From positions 1 to 64,000 of the forward strand of contig NZ_QWEG01000005.1 in the NCBI RefSeq assembly GCF_003515685.1: a stretch of DNA of 64,000 nucleotides. Reading direction: 5' to 3'. The notes beneath the pieces were generated by a model, which was not told the DNA's origin, did not search any database, and saw only the letters and a list, made by a program, of their open reading frames with translations. This document shows positions 24,488 to 33,213 of the stretch, piece after piece (the first letter of the stretch is position 1; each line of letters starts with the position of its first letter). This DNA comes from Neobacillus notoginsengisoli. Lineage in GTDB: Bacteria; Bacillota; Bacilli; Bacillales; Cytobacillaceae. Both the position numbers and the translations under genes were made by a program.

Positions 24488-26248
24488 GTGATTTATACAA
24501 TAATTAAAAAGAATTCCTACCAGGATTCGATCAACCTTATGTTACTGACAAACGCAATATCAGCGACTGAAGGCGTAAACAAAGCCCAAATCATGATGGG
24601 AACTCCTGCGAACAAAGATATTTTCAAAGGGGCTGGATTGTATACAGAAGAACTTGAAGCAGCACAACCGAATGACATGGCTATTGTCGTCGACACTGAT
24701 GATGAAAAGCTGATCGATGTTGTTTTGGAAAAAGTTGATGAATACCTGCAAAACCAGGCAACAACAAACTCAGGCAATGAATATGAAACAGTAAGAACCT
24801 GGGACAAGGCAGTCAAATCTATGCCAGACGCGACTGTAGCATTGATTTCCGTACCTGGTACGTACGCTGCGGAAGAAGCCGAAAAAGCACTTGACCTTGG
24901 GCTTCACCCGTTCATCTTCAGTGATAACGTCTCAATGGAAGATGAAGTGCGCCTAAAGAAAAAAGCACACGAAAAAGGCCTTCTTGTCATGGGTCCGGAC
25001 TGCGGTACTGGAATTCTTGATGGTATTCCGATTGCTTTCGCAAACGTTGTAAATAAAGGAAAAATCGGCGTTGTTGGAGCATCCGGTACTGGTATCCAGG
25101 AAGTGACTGCGATCATCGACCGTCTTGGCGAAGGGGTGACCCACGCAATTGGAACAGGTGGACGCGACCTAAGTGATCAGGTTGGCGCAATTACAATGAT
25201 GGACGGAATCCGCGCATTGGAAAGCCACAGGCAGACAGAAGTAATTTGCGTAATCTCCAAGCCGCCTGCAAAAGAAGTCCGTGATGAGGTTGTTGAGCTT
25301 CTTCATGCAGTATCAAAGCCGGTTGTAGCTATTTTCCTTGGCGAAAAGCCGACACAATACGAAGGGAATGTATACCAGGCTTATACACTTGAAGAAACAG
25401 CCCGCATTGCGGTTGACCTTGCTAAGGGCAACGATGTAAAGCCTAATTATGATGAAGGTTCATACGAAGTTGAAAATGTTGTTTTGAACTCAGAACAAAA
25501 AGCGATTAAAGGCCTTTACTCGGGCGGTACACTCGCATCGGAGGCAGCTGTATTAATTTCAGACGCTCTTGGCCTTGGAACAGATATTAAAAATGAAGAT
25601 GGTTATGTCTTGAAAACTGATCATCAAGTAGTCGTTGACCTCGGGGACGATAACTATACACAAGGCAAGCCGCACCCAATGATTGACCCTGAAACAAGAG
25701 CGAAGTTCATTGAAGAAGCAGCGAAAGATGAGCACACTGCAGTCATCCTCTTAGATTTCGTACTTGGCTACGGTTCACACAACGATATGGCGGAAGCGCT
25801 CCTTCCATCAATTAAAAAAGCTGTTGCCTACGCAGGAGAGCAAGGCCGTAAGATTTACGTTGTTGCTTCTGTTTGTGGAACAGAAAATGATCCGCAAGAT
25901 TACCAAGAGCAAAAGAAAAAGCTTGCTGAAGCGGGAATTATCATCAAAGACAGCAACAACCAGGCTGTACGCACAGCTCTATCAATTGTCGGCTTGAAAG
26001 TCAACGATGTTGAAAAAGCACATGTTGATGCTGCCAAGCCGACAAAGGAATACAATTTTGAAGTATCTAAAGAAATGGAAGCACTTGTAAACAATAAACC
26101 TAGCGTCATCAACGTAGGGTTGAAGAGCTTTACAGATTCCATCACAACTCTCGGCGGACGCGCGGTCCAGTTCGATTGGAGGCCAATCGCAGGCGGAAAC
26201 GAGAGAATGAGAAAAATCTTAAACCTCTTAAACAACTATAGAAACTAG
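24488..26248 (+). CDS. fdrA: FdrA-like protein (AllF/YahF family, putative carbamoyltransferase subunit)
   Basis: 586 residues related along their whole length to E. coli FdrA (AllF): the start IYTIIKKNSYQDSINLM, MMGTPANKD, then GLLVMGPDCGTGI, a CoA-binding-type Rossmann loop GVVGASGTGIQE (near residue 195), GLYSGGTLASEA, GKPHPMIDP and the C-terminal WRPIAGGN. FdrA belongs with succinyl-CoA-synthetase-like folds. In E. coli FdrA, YlbE and YlbF form the oxamate carbamoyltransferase that makes carbamoyl phosphate from oxalurate. GTG 24488 is chosen by alignment and the GGGGTGATAGGAAA site; the longer frame from 24371 would start inside the promoter. Next genes are the DUF1116 partner and carbamate kinase. 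Substrate unknown. Confidence 0.88.
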   Translation: MIYTIIKKNSYQDSINLMLLTNAISATEGVNKAQIMMGTPANKDIFKGAGLYTEELEAAQPNDMAIVVDTDDEKLIDVVLEKVDEYLQNQATTNSGNEYETVRTWDKAVKSMPDATVALISVPGTYAAEEAEKALDLGLHPFIFSDNVSMEDEVRLKKKAHEKGLLVMGPDCGTGILDGIPIAFANVVNKGKIGVVGASGTGIQEVTAIIDRLGEGVTHAIGTGGRDLSDQVGAITMMDGIRALESHRQTEVICVISKPPAKEVRDEVVELLHAVSKPVVAIFLGEKPTQYEGNVYQAYTLEETARIAVDLAKGNDVKPNYDEGSYEVENVVLNSEQKAIKGLYSGGTLASEAAVLISDALGLGTDIKNEDGYVLKTDHQVVVDLGDDNYTQGKPHPMIDPETRAKFIEEAAKDEHTAVILLDFVLGYGSHNDMAEALLPSIKKAVAYAGEQGRKIYVVASVCGTENDPQDYQEQKKKLAEAGIIIKDSNNQAVRTALSIVGLKVNDVEKAHVDAAKPTKEYNFEVSKEMEALVNNKPSVINVGLKSFTDSITTLGGRAVQFDWRPIAGGNERMRKILNLLNNYRN

Positions 26249-26361
26249 GAATACATGAAACAATTTTGCCGAAAGTGGTTTTCGCACCAGGTTCCTAGTG
26301 TGGAAACCCAACAGGCAAGCTTAAAAGTATAACTATTAATAACAGACTGGGAGGATTTCTA

Positions 26362-27636
26362 ATGCAATTCAAATCGATTGATGAAGCAAACAGAGCGGTA
26401 ATTGACAAGATCACTGGTTCAGCACCATTTCTTGTCGATGTTGTTCCTGCAAAAGAAAAAATCAAAGAACTAAACGAAGGTAAAGTCCTTCTTCATGCCG
26501 GCCCGCCAATCAAGTGGGAAGACATGACTGGACCAATGCAGGGCTCCTGCGTCGGTGCTTCACTTTTCGAAGGCTGGGCTGAGAACGAACAAGAAGCAAA
26601 GCGTCAGTTGGAAAATGGCGAAGTTACCTTTATTCCGTGCCATCATGTGAATGCAGTTGGCCCGATGGGGGGTATCACTTCTGCCAACATGCCTGTTCTT
26701 GTCGTTGTAGACAAGTCTGAAGGAAATGAAGCCTATTGCACAATGAACGAAGGAATTGGAGCAGTGCTTCGTTTCGGCGCGTATTCCGATGAAGTAATCA
26801 ACCGCCTGAAATGGATGAAGAATGTTTTGGCGCCGACTCTTTCAAAAGCATTAGAGCTTTCTGGAGAGGGTCTTAACATCAACGTTATGATTGCCAGGGC
26901 GATCACAATGGGTGACGAATTCCACCAGCGTAATATCGCGGCTTCGCTTATTTTCCTTAAAGAAATCAGCCCGTACATTGTACAGCTTGATATCGATGAC
27001 AAGGAAAAGAATGAAGTTATCCAGTTCCTTGCCGACACTGACCAATTCTTCCTGAATATTGCGATGGCGACAAGTAAGGCCGTTCTTGATAGTGCAAGAA
27101 AAATTGAGCATGGTACAGTCGTTACTGCAATGACCCGTAACGGAAAAGAATTTGGCATCCGTATCAGCGGCATGGGGGATGAGTGGTTTACTGCTCCTGT
27201 TAACACACCGCAAGGCCTATTCTTTACAGGATATTCCCAGGAACAAGCAAACCCGGATATCGGTGACAGTGCGATTACCGAAGCTTTCGGTGTTGGCGGT
27301 ATGGCAATGATTGCTGCTCCTGGCGTAACACGCTTCGTAGGGGCTGGCGGCTTCAAGGACGCACTTTCAACAAGTAATGAAATGATGGAAATTTGTATCG
27401 ATCAAAACAGTAACTTCACAATTCCAACTTGGGACTTCCAAGGGGCCTGTCTTGGAATTGATGCAAGGAAAGTAGTCGAAACGGGCATTGAGCCTGTTAT
27501 CAACACTGGAATTGCCCACAAGCAAGCAGGTGTTGGGCAAATTGGAGCAGGTACTGTGCGCGCACCAAAGGAATGCTTCGAAAAAGCGATCGAGGCGTAT
27601 GCAATCAAGCTTGGCCTTATTGAACCAGAAGCTTAA
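26362..27636 (+). CDS. DUF1116 protein (YlbE/AllG/YahG family)
   Basis: A 424-residue DUF1116 protein. Seen: GPPIKWEDMTGPMQGSCVGA near residue 48, CHHVNAVGPMGGITSANMPV, RNIAASLIFLKEISP, and the Gly-rich ADSAITEAFGVGGMAMIAAPGV-type region (read as DSAITEAFGVGG and MIAAPG). In E. coli the family member YlbE works with FdrA as part of oxamate carbamoyltransferase; YahG pairs with the FdrA paralogue YahF. It is 113 bases after fdrA with a GGGAGGATTT site. The third E. coli subunit (YlbF/AllH, DUF2877) is not found in this window, so this is a two-protein form like yahFG. An attenuating terminator follows. Confidence 0.85.
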   Translation: MQFKSIDEANRAVIDKITGSAPFLVDVVPAKEKIKELNEGKVLLHAGPPIKWEDMTGPMQGSCVGASLFEGWAENEQEAKRQLENGEVTFIPCHHVNAVGPMGGITSANMPVLVVVDKSEGNEAYCTMNEGIGAVLRFGAYSDEVINRLKWMKNVLAPTLSKALELSGEGLNINVMIARAITMGDEFHQRNIAASLIFLKEISPYIVQLDIDDKEKNEVIQFLADTDQFFLNIAMATSKAVLDSARKIEHGTVVTAMTRNGKEFGIRISGMGDEWFTAPVNTPQGLFFTGYSQEQANPDIGDSAITEAFGVGGMAMIAAPGVTRFVGAGGFKDALSTSNEMMEICIDQNSNFTIPTWDFQGACLGIDARKVVETGIEPVINTGIAHKQAGVGQIGAGTVRAPKECFEKAIEAYAIKLGLIEPEA

Positions 27637-27666
27637 GAGATGAAACCAACAATACAACTGGATGCA

Positions 27667-27697
27667 GAGGAATATGAACAAAATATTCCTCTTTTCC
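27667..27697 (+). terminator. Terminator between the DUF1116 gene and arcC
   Basis: GAGGAATAT (27667-27675) and ATATTCCTC (27683-27691) form a perfect stem followed by TTTTCC. It probably reduces read-through into carbamate kinase. Confidence 0.7.
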
Positions 27698-27772
27698 TTG
27701 TGTAAAACCGAAACGGGAAGCTCCTAGCAATTTTACTTCTTTTATCAATTTATAAACGGAGGAAATAATCAT

Positions 27773-28711
27773 ATGTCACAAAAAGTAGTTATCGCTCTCG
27801 GCGGAAACGCCATTTTACAGCCTAAACAAGAGGCAACTTATGAAAATCAGCTTGAAAACGTACGCATGAGCAGCGAAATCATTGCTCGTATTGTAAAGAA
27901 TGGCCACACTGTCATTGTTACTCATGGAAATGGCCCGCAGGTTGGAAATATTCTCCGCCAGAATGAAGAAGCGAAGGATGTCGTTCCTCCTTTCCCGCTT
28001 GATGTGTGCAGCGCTGAGTCACAAGGCTTCATTGGTTATATGATGGATCAGACACTTAAAAATGAATTAAACAAACTAGGCCTTGACAATCCAGTAGTCA
28101 GCATGCTGACACAAACCGAAGTTTCAAAGGATGATCCGGCTTTCGAAGACCTATCAAAACCAATTGGCGTTTTCTTCTCTGAGGAAGAAGCCAAGATATT
28201 GGCTGAGGAAAAAAACTGGGTTGTAAAAGAGGACGCTGGCCGCGGATGGAGGCGGGTTGTTGCTTCTCCAATGCCAAAGGCAATTCTTGGATCCGACATT
28301 ATTAAAAAACTGACAGATGAGCGTGTCATTGTTATTGCCGCGGGTGGAGGCGGTATCCCTGTTGTTAAGAACGAGGATGGGACGCTGACTGGCATTGAAG
28401 CGGTTATCGACAAGGACCGCAGCGCCTTTAGGCTCGCTGAAGAAGTACAATCAGATGTGTTTATGATATTGACGGATGTTCAAAATGTTTACGTAAACTA
28501 CGGAAAGCCGGACCAGAAAGCCCTTACTCACGTTACACTCGAAGAGGCAAAGAAGTATGTGGAAGAAGGCCAATTCTCGGCTGGAAGCATGGGACCTAAA
28601 ATGGAAGCTGCCATGAAATTTGCTGAACAAGGCGGTCGGGCAATCATATGCTCGCTTGACCAGGCGGACCTTGCGATGGAAGGAAAAGCCGGAACACAAA
28701 TCACGCTATAA
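27773..28711 (+). CDS. arcC: Carbamate kinase
   Basis: Transfers phosphate from carbamoyl phosphate to ADP, giving ATP, ammonia and CO2. 312 residues of the amino-acid-kinase fold with family motifs: IALGGNAILQP at the N-terminus, THGNGPQVGN (about 49-58), AGGGGIPVV (about 196-204), DKDRSAFRLAEEV and the end GTQITL. ATG follows GGAGGAAATAATCAT. It is not next to arginine deiminase genes (arcA/arcB); instead it completes an FdrA-DUF1116-ArcC set like E. coli fdrA-ylbE-ylbF-arcC (allantoin cluster) or yahFG-yahI. It is the probable ATP-yielding end of the island pathway. Confidence 0.95.
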   Translation: MSQKVVIALGGNAILQPKQEATYENQLENVRMSSEIIARIVKNGHTVIVTHGNGPQVGNILRQNEEAKDVVPPFPLDVCSAESQGFIGYMMDQTLKNELNKLGLDNPVVSMLTQTEVSKDDPAFEDLSKPIGVFFSEEEAKILAEEKNWVVKEDAGRGWRRVVASPMPKAILGSDIIKKLTDERVIVIAAGGGGIPVVKNEDGTLTGIEAVIDKDRSAFRLAEEVQSDVFMILTDVQNVYVNYGKPDQKALTHVTLEEAKKYVEEGQFSAGSMGPKMEAAMKFAEQGGRAIICSLDQADLAMEGKAGTQITL

Positions 28712-28731
28712 ACACACTTCCTTTAAATTGC

Positions 28732-28781
28732 GGTATCTGCTTGCGCTAAGATGTACATTAAGCAAGGGCAGATACCTTTTT
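28732..28781 (+). terminator. Terminator after arcC
   Basis: GGTATCTGCTTGC pairs with GCAAGGGCAGATACC (small bulge), followed by TTTTTC. It separates arcC from the first sensor kinase gene. Confidence 0.8.
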
Positions 28782-28809
28782 CTATTTCGTTGTCAGGAGG
28801 AGGGTAGAG

Positions 28810-31452
28810 ATGAAAAAATCCCGCTCATTTAAAAAAGAACTCATTTATTCGTTTTTACTCATCTCATTTTTTTCAATTACGCTTTTAGGGATTTTTCAAG
28901 TCTATCAATTATCTTCCTTAGTAAGAGAAAACCAAAAAAGTCAGGCAACAACGACAAAATACCTTGCTGATTATATTGGCAATTATGTTACCGAGCATAA
29001 AAAGGCCATTCAGACGAAAGCGCATAAAACTGCGCGCCATTTTGAAAACAAAGAAATGGATTTGATTGAACAGCAGTTGAAAGATATTAAAACAAACTAT
29101 CCCGGATTTGTTAATTTGTACGTCGGAGATAAGAAAGGACAGTCCATCCTCTTTTATCCGGACGTCTATACAGATGGAGCTAAACGGGAAAACCTAAACT
29201 TCAGTGACCGCTCCTATTATAAGGAGTTAGTAAGAACAAAAGATACGGTTGTTTCTCCTGTATTACATGGGAGGGGCGGAACGGATTTATTATTAGTTAC
29301 AATTGTTTCCCCTCTTCTTGACCACAACGGGGAAATGATTGGTTATGTTCAGGGAGCATTGGATTTGAATGCTTTAAGTGAACATATACAGAGAAGGAAT
29401 TTTGGTGAGGAAGGGTATGCGGCTGTCATTGATAAAGATTGGAACGTCGTCGTGCATCCTCACGTTGATACACGCAGGGAATTGGTCAATCTTTCGAAAT
29501 CCGAGATTAACCGTTTTATAGAATCAAGAGAGAAAGCCGGAGGAAGAAGTTTTTTTAAATCTATGAATCCAAATGAAGATATTTACATTACTTATGAAAA
29601 AATACCACCACTCGATTGGACGGTCTGGGTGGCAAAGCCGACCGATGCCGTTACAAAAACGTATAAAGATGCCCTCAGGACCATTTTAATTTTCCTCCTG
29701 CTAACCGCATTGGTATTGATTGGGGTAAGCCTTGTCTTGACGAACCGGCTTGAGAGGTCTATCCAAAAGCTGCTTGGCTATATAAAAGACTATACGAGGG
29801 ACTTATTAGGAAAGCGTCCAAAGTCCAAGAGCATTCGAGGGCCGAAGGAAATGGAAGAGTTGTTTTTTTATTTCAACCATATGATTGATGAGGTTGAGAA
29901 AAACAGGAAGGAGTTATTAATACTGAACAAAGGCCTTGAGGCCAAGGTGCAGGAACGAACCGCCACCCTAGAGAGAAAGAACTCTGAGCTAAAGGCGATC
30001 AATAAGCTGATTACATCCGTTTCCACTGATAGAGATTTAGCTCAATTCATCCAATATTGCCTTCTGGAGATAGAACAGTTCATGAACTACTCCCTCCATG
30101 TTTGTTTCAATGACCTCGCCGTCACGAATAGGATGATTCATACAAATCAAAATTTGATGATGTACTTAAATGAGCATATGACTGGTGTTCAGCAGTATAT
30201 GGAACCAATCCATATTGAAAAGAACAAAAGGGGCTTCCTCGTTGTCGACCTCACTGAACAGCAATCCATATCGGCCAGTGACCAGGAATTTTTGCGCACG
30301 TTTGCCGGATCGCTGGCTGTCATGCTGCAAAATAAATTTTTATTTGAAGAAACCCGCAATAAACATGCAGTTCTTGAAGCGGTCCTCGAAAGTATGTCAG
30401 ATGGCCTTATTATGGTAAATAACAAAAAAGACGTTGAATATGTCAACGAGTTTTTCCTGAATGTAGTGGAAGTTGATGATGGGTTCGTTCATGTAGCAGA
30501 TGAAGTAACACAGAGAAACGCCAGCCTGGACGATGTTTACAATCGATTTGTACATTTGTTTAATGTGGATAGGGAAGAGCTTAACGAGTTACTCTATGAT
30601 AAAAAGATTGAACTAAAGCTTCACTATAAAGAGAAGAGCAAAAAGCCGAAGTATTATTTATTACATAACTTTTCTGTCTTGCTCGATGAAGAAAAAATGG
30701 GTGAAGGTCTGTTGCTTCGGGATATTACAAAGGAAGAAGAAATTGATACACTAAAAAACAATCTGATATCCCTCGCGTCCCATGAATTTAAAACACCTAT
30801 TACGACGATAAAAGGAAGCGTGGAAACGCTGCTGCGCTCCGAGGTCGAGTGGGAACCTGAGTTTAAACAGGAATTGCTCGAAGGGGTTCATGAAGATATT
30901 GAGAGAATTCAGCACCTTATCAATGATTGGCTTGATATTTCAAAAATCGATTCAGGTGCTATGAACGTTGAACCTAACACGATACGCGCCGACCATGTCA
31001 TTGAACTTTCGATGGAGTCAATTCCGAAAACTCTGAAGCACGATGCCATCCTTGAATTTAACAACTATGTAGAGGAAGGATTTACTTTTTACGCAGATAA
31101 AATGCGTGTTCAGCAGGTGTTAATCAATTTAATTACGAATGCGATTCGTTATAATGATTCAAACCGTAAAAAAGTGGATATTACACTCGATAAGGAAAAT
31201 GGATATACAACAATTTCTGTTGCCGACAATGGAATCGGCATTTCAAAAGACCATCTTGAAAAAATCTTTAACCTCTTTTACCAGGTTGATCTCACTGCTA
31301 CGAGAAGAACCGGCGGTACAGGGCTGGGACTGGCCATTTGCGCCGGCATTATGGAGGCCCATGAAGGAAGAATTAAAGTCGTAAGCGAACCTGGAATGGG
31401 AAGTAAATTTATCATCTATTTTCCTGATAGGAAAGGGGAAGATTTAATATGA
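28810..31452 (+). CDS. dCache sensor histidine kinase 1
   Basis: An 880-residue membrane sensor kinase. Order: helix 1 (about 11-32), extracellular double-Cache ligand domain (about 40-285, with FYPDVYTDG, NFSDRSYYKEL, SPVLHGRGG), helix 2 (291-311), HAMP (to about 366), coiled coil, an unassigned cytoplasmic domain (about 400-515), PAS (about 517-625, ESMSDGLIMVNN), HisKA with phospho-acceptor His658 (SHEFKTP), and HATPase_c (DNGIGIS, GGTGLGLAIC). RBS AGGAGGAGGG. It overlaps its regulator by 4 bases. A close paralogue is at 36240-38891; the sensor halves differ more than the kinase halves. Ligand unknown, presumably the imported substrate. Confidence 0.93.
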   Translation: MKKSRSFKKELIYSFLLISFFSITLLGIFQVYQLSSLVRENQKSQATTTKYLADYIGNYVTEHKKAIQTKAHKTARHFENKEMDLIEQQLKDIKTNYPGFVNLYVGDKKGQSILFYPDVYTDGAKRENLNFSDRSYYKELVRTKDTVVSPVLHGRGGTDLLLVTIVSPLLDHNGEMIGYVQGALDLNALSEHIQRRNFGEEGYAAVIDKDWNVVVHPHVDTRRELVNLSKSEINRFIESREKAGGRSFFKSMNPNEDIYITYEKIPPLDWTVWVAKPTDAVTKTYKDALRTILIFLLLTALVLIGVSLVLTNRLERSIQKLLGYIKDYTRDLLGKRPKSKSIRGPKEMEELFFYFNHMIDEVEKNRKELLILNKGLEAKVQERTATLERKNSELKAINKLITSVSTDRDLAQFIQYCLLEIEQFMNYSLHVCFNDLAVTNRMIHTNQNLMMYLNEHMTGVQQYMEPIHIEKNKRGFLVVDLTEQQSISASDQEFLRTFAGSLAVMLQNKFLFEETRNKHAVLEAVLESMSDGLIMVNNKKDVEYVNEFFLNVVEVDDGFVHVADEVTQRNASLDDVYNRFVHLFNVDREELNELLYDKKIELKLHYKEKSKKPKYYLLHNFSVLLDEEKMGEGLLLRDITKEEEIDTLKNNLISLASHEFKTPITTIKGSVETLLRSEVEWEPEFKQELLEGVHEDIERIQHLINDWLDISKIDSGAMNVEPNTIRADHVIELSMESIPKTLKHDAILEFNNYVEEGFTFYADKMRVQQVLINLITNAIRYNDSNRKKVDITLDKENGYTTISVADNGIGISKDHLEKIFNLFYQVDLTATRRTGGTGLGLAICAGIMEAHEGRIKVVSEPGMGSKFIIYFPDRKGEDLI

Positions 31453-32162
31453 AAAACCAGAGGATATGCGTTGTTGACGATGAGATGAAAATCCTTCGTT
31501 TCGTTTCGGCCAACCTTAAATCAATCGGCTATGATGTAACAACTGCAAGCTCAGGGGCCGAGCTTTTTGAAAAATTCGATCTGTTTTCACCTGATTTAAT
31601 TTTACTTGATATCATGATGCCGGGCCAGGACGGATTCTATGTTCTTGAAAAGCTTCGTAAGTTCTCGGATGTCCCCGTTATTATGCTGACCGCCCGGAGC
31701 AACCCAAAGGACAAGGTGCAGGGGCTCAACATAGGGGCCGATGATTATTTAACAAAGCCCTTTTCCCTTGATGAACTATTCGCGAGGGTGAACGCCGTAC
31801 TTAGGAGAAGCCAGGCCAGCCAATCTGAACTGAACACGAATCAAAAATCTGTCGTCCGTACAGGTGAACTGGCGATTGATATGGGCAGCAGCCGTTGCTG
31901 GATTCATGACAAAGAATTTAAACTGACTCATACCGAGTTTTCAGTTATGGAAATGCTCGCTTTAAATCTCGATAAGGTCGTCCCTCATGAAACGATTCTT
32001 TCAGAAGTATGGGGGCCGCAATATCGAGATGATATTGATTATTTAAGAGTTGGTATAGCAAGAATTCGCAGAAAATTGAAGGATGCCTTATCAACAAAAG
32101 AAGAGTACATTGTCACCTATCCCGGCCTTGGCTATATGTTAAGGAGCATACCCATCGAATAA
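31449..32162 (+). CDS. OmpR/PhoB-type response regulator 1
   Basis: A 237-residue two-domain regulator. Receiver: VVDDE at 8-12, phospho-acceptor Asp54 in LLDIMMPGQDGF, switch Thr in MLTARS, Lys in TKPFS. The C-terminal winged helix (about 135-235) has the typical HTEFSVMEMLALN and RVGIARIRRKL recognition-helix region. ATGA overlap with kinase 1 makes a cognate pair. It is a candidate to bind the repeat element in promoters A, B and C. An AT-rich stretch and promoter B follow at once. Confidence 0.95.
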   Translation: MKNQRICVVDDEMKILRFVSANLKSIGYDVTTASSGAELFEKFDLFSPDLILLDIMMPGQDGFYVLEKLRKFSDVPVIMLTARSNPKDKVQGLNIGADDYLTKPFSLDELFARVNAVLRRSQASQSELNTNQKSVVRTGELAIDMGSSRCWIHDKEFKLTHTEFSVMEMLALNLDKVVPHETILSEVWGPQYRDDIDYLRVGIARIRRKLKDALSTKEEYIVTYPGLGYMLRSIPIE

Positions 32163-32195
32163 CGCGTTCCATTTTGCATTGAATATTAATGTTTT

Positions 32196-32249
32196 TGTAA
32201 TAGAAACGCTCGTGAATTTATTCGCTTGTAATGGAAGCTACTCTATAGT
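32196..32249 (+). promoter_or_regulatory. Island promoter B with shared regulatory element (RraA-like gene)
   Basis: TGTAAT at 32196-32201, TTTATTCG at 32217-32224, TGTAAT at 32227-32232 and -10 TATAGT at 32244-32249. Start-to-start spacing of the repeats (31) and the 11 bases to the -10 box are the same as in promoters A and C. The TTCGCT hexamer serves as a weak -35. Confidence 0.75.
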
Positions 32250-32378
32250 CTAAGGGTATATGAACAATTTAAATATAATTTACCAACTATTTGTAAAGGA
32301 TATTCTAGTAAGTAACTAGCTTCCCTTTGAAAGTTTTAGGTGACTATATTTGGATTTCTTAAAAAAAGGAGAATAACT

Positions 32379-32996
32379 ATGGAAGATATTGTGATGAAAT
32401 TCCGGGATATCCCGACTACTTGTGTCTCTGATGTGATGGACGGTCTATATAACCTCCATTCTTCGATTAAACCGTTAAAAGAAGATTATAAATTGGCTGG
32501 TAGAGCCTTTACTGTTAAAACTCCAGTCGGAGACAATCTCGCAGTATTTAAAGCAATCCGCGAAGCGAAACCCGGAGATATTTTGGTGATTGATGCCAAA
32601 GGCGATGAATATCGCGCGATGGCTGGCGATTATGTTGTCGGTATGGCAAAAAAAATTGGAATCGCCGGCTTTGTCTTAGATGGGGCAATTCGCGATATCG
32701 TTGGAGTAAAGGAATTGGATTTACCTGTCTTTTGCAAAGCTACGACAGTAGCTTCCAGTAAAAAAGCAGGGTTCGGGGTATTAAACGTGCCAATCTCGTG
32801 CGGTGGAATGACCGTACAGCCAGGTGATATTGTCGTTGGTGATGCGGACGGGGTTGTTGTAATTCCACAAATCATTGAACAGGAAATACTCGAAAAGTCA
32901 TTAAAAAAATTCCAAGAGGACAAAGAGACTGAAGCAATCATTTCCGGTGATCGTGAGGCAATTATCAAGCATCTCGATCAATTGTTAGGGAAATAA
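32379..32996 (+). CDS. RraA-like protein (HMG aldolase/oxaloacetate decarboxylase family)
   Basis: 205 residues of the RraA/MenG-like fold. Seen: CVSDVMDGL, a GRAFTVKTP-type strand (read as AGRAFTVKTP), VIDAKGDEYRAM, and the metal/substrate loop GFVLDGAIRDI, in which Arg-Asp is the active-site pair of 4-hydroxy-4-methyl-2-oxoglutarate aldolases; GDIVVGDADGVVVIP follows. So a class II aldolase or beta-keto acid decarboxylase is possible, unlike RraA proteins that only inhibit RNase E. ATG 32379 is chosen because AAAAAAAGGAG lies 8 bases upstream; the frame from 32340 has no site. It has its own copy of the island promoter element. Confidence 0.85.
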   Translation: MEDIVMKFRDIPTTCVSDVMDGLYNLHSSIKPLKEDYKLAGRAFTVKTPVGDNLAVFKAIREAKPGDILVIDAKGDEYRAMAGDYVVGMAKKIGIAGFVLDGAIRDIVGVKELDLPVFCKATTVASSKKAGFGVLNVPISCGGMTVQPGDIVVGDADGVVVIPQIIEQEILEKSLKKFQEDKETEAIISGDREAIIKHLDQLLGK

Positions 32997-33014
32997 GTAT
33001 CCGCTTCTTGTTAT

Positions 33015-33036
33015 CCCCCATGTTACCCATGGGGGA
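33015..33036. terminator. Hairpin after the RraA-like gene
   Basis: CCCCCATG pairs with CATGGGGG. No T run follows, so termination may be partial. Confidence 0.45.
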
Positions 33037-33089
33037 AGGATTGAAATAAGCATGCCATTTTCAGTTAATAATCTACATTTTAATGTTTT

Positions 33090-33143
33090 TGCAATGCAAA
33101 CCTTTTCAATTTTATTCGAATGTAATGAGTTGTGTCTTATAGT
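33090..33143 (+). promoter_or_regulatory. Island promoter C with shared regulatory element (MFS gene)
   Basis: TGCAAT at 33090-33095 (one change from TGTAAT), TTTATTCG at 33111-33118, TGTAAT at 33121-33126 and -10 TATAGT at 33138-33143; spacing is identical to promoters A and B. In the three-way hand alignment 24 of 37 columns are invariant. Confidence 0.75.
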
Positions 33144-33213
33144 TAGTTAGGGTTAAGTTTATTTCAAAATATTTGCTGTCGATCACAAATTAACAGACAG
33201 GAGGAAAATTTAG

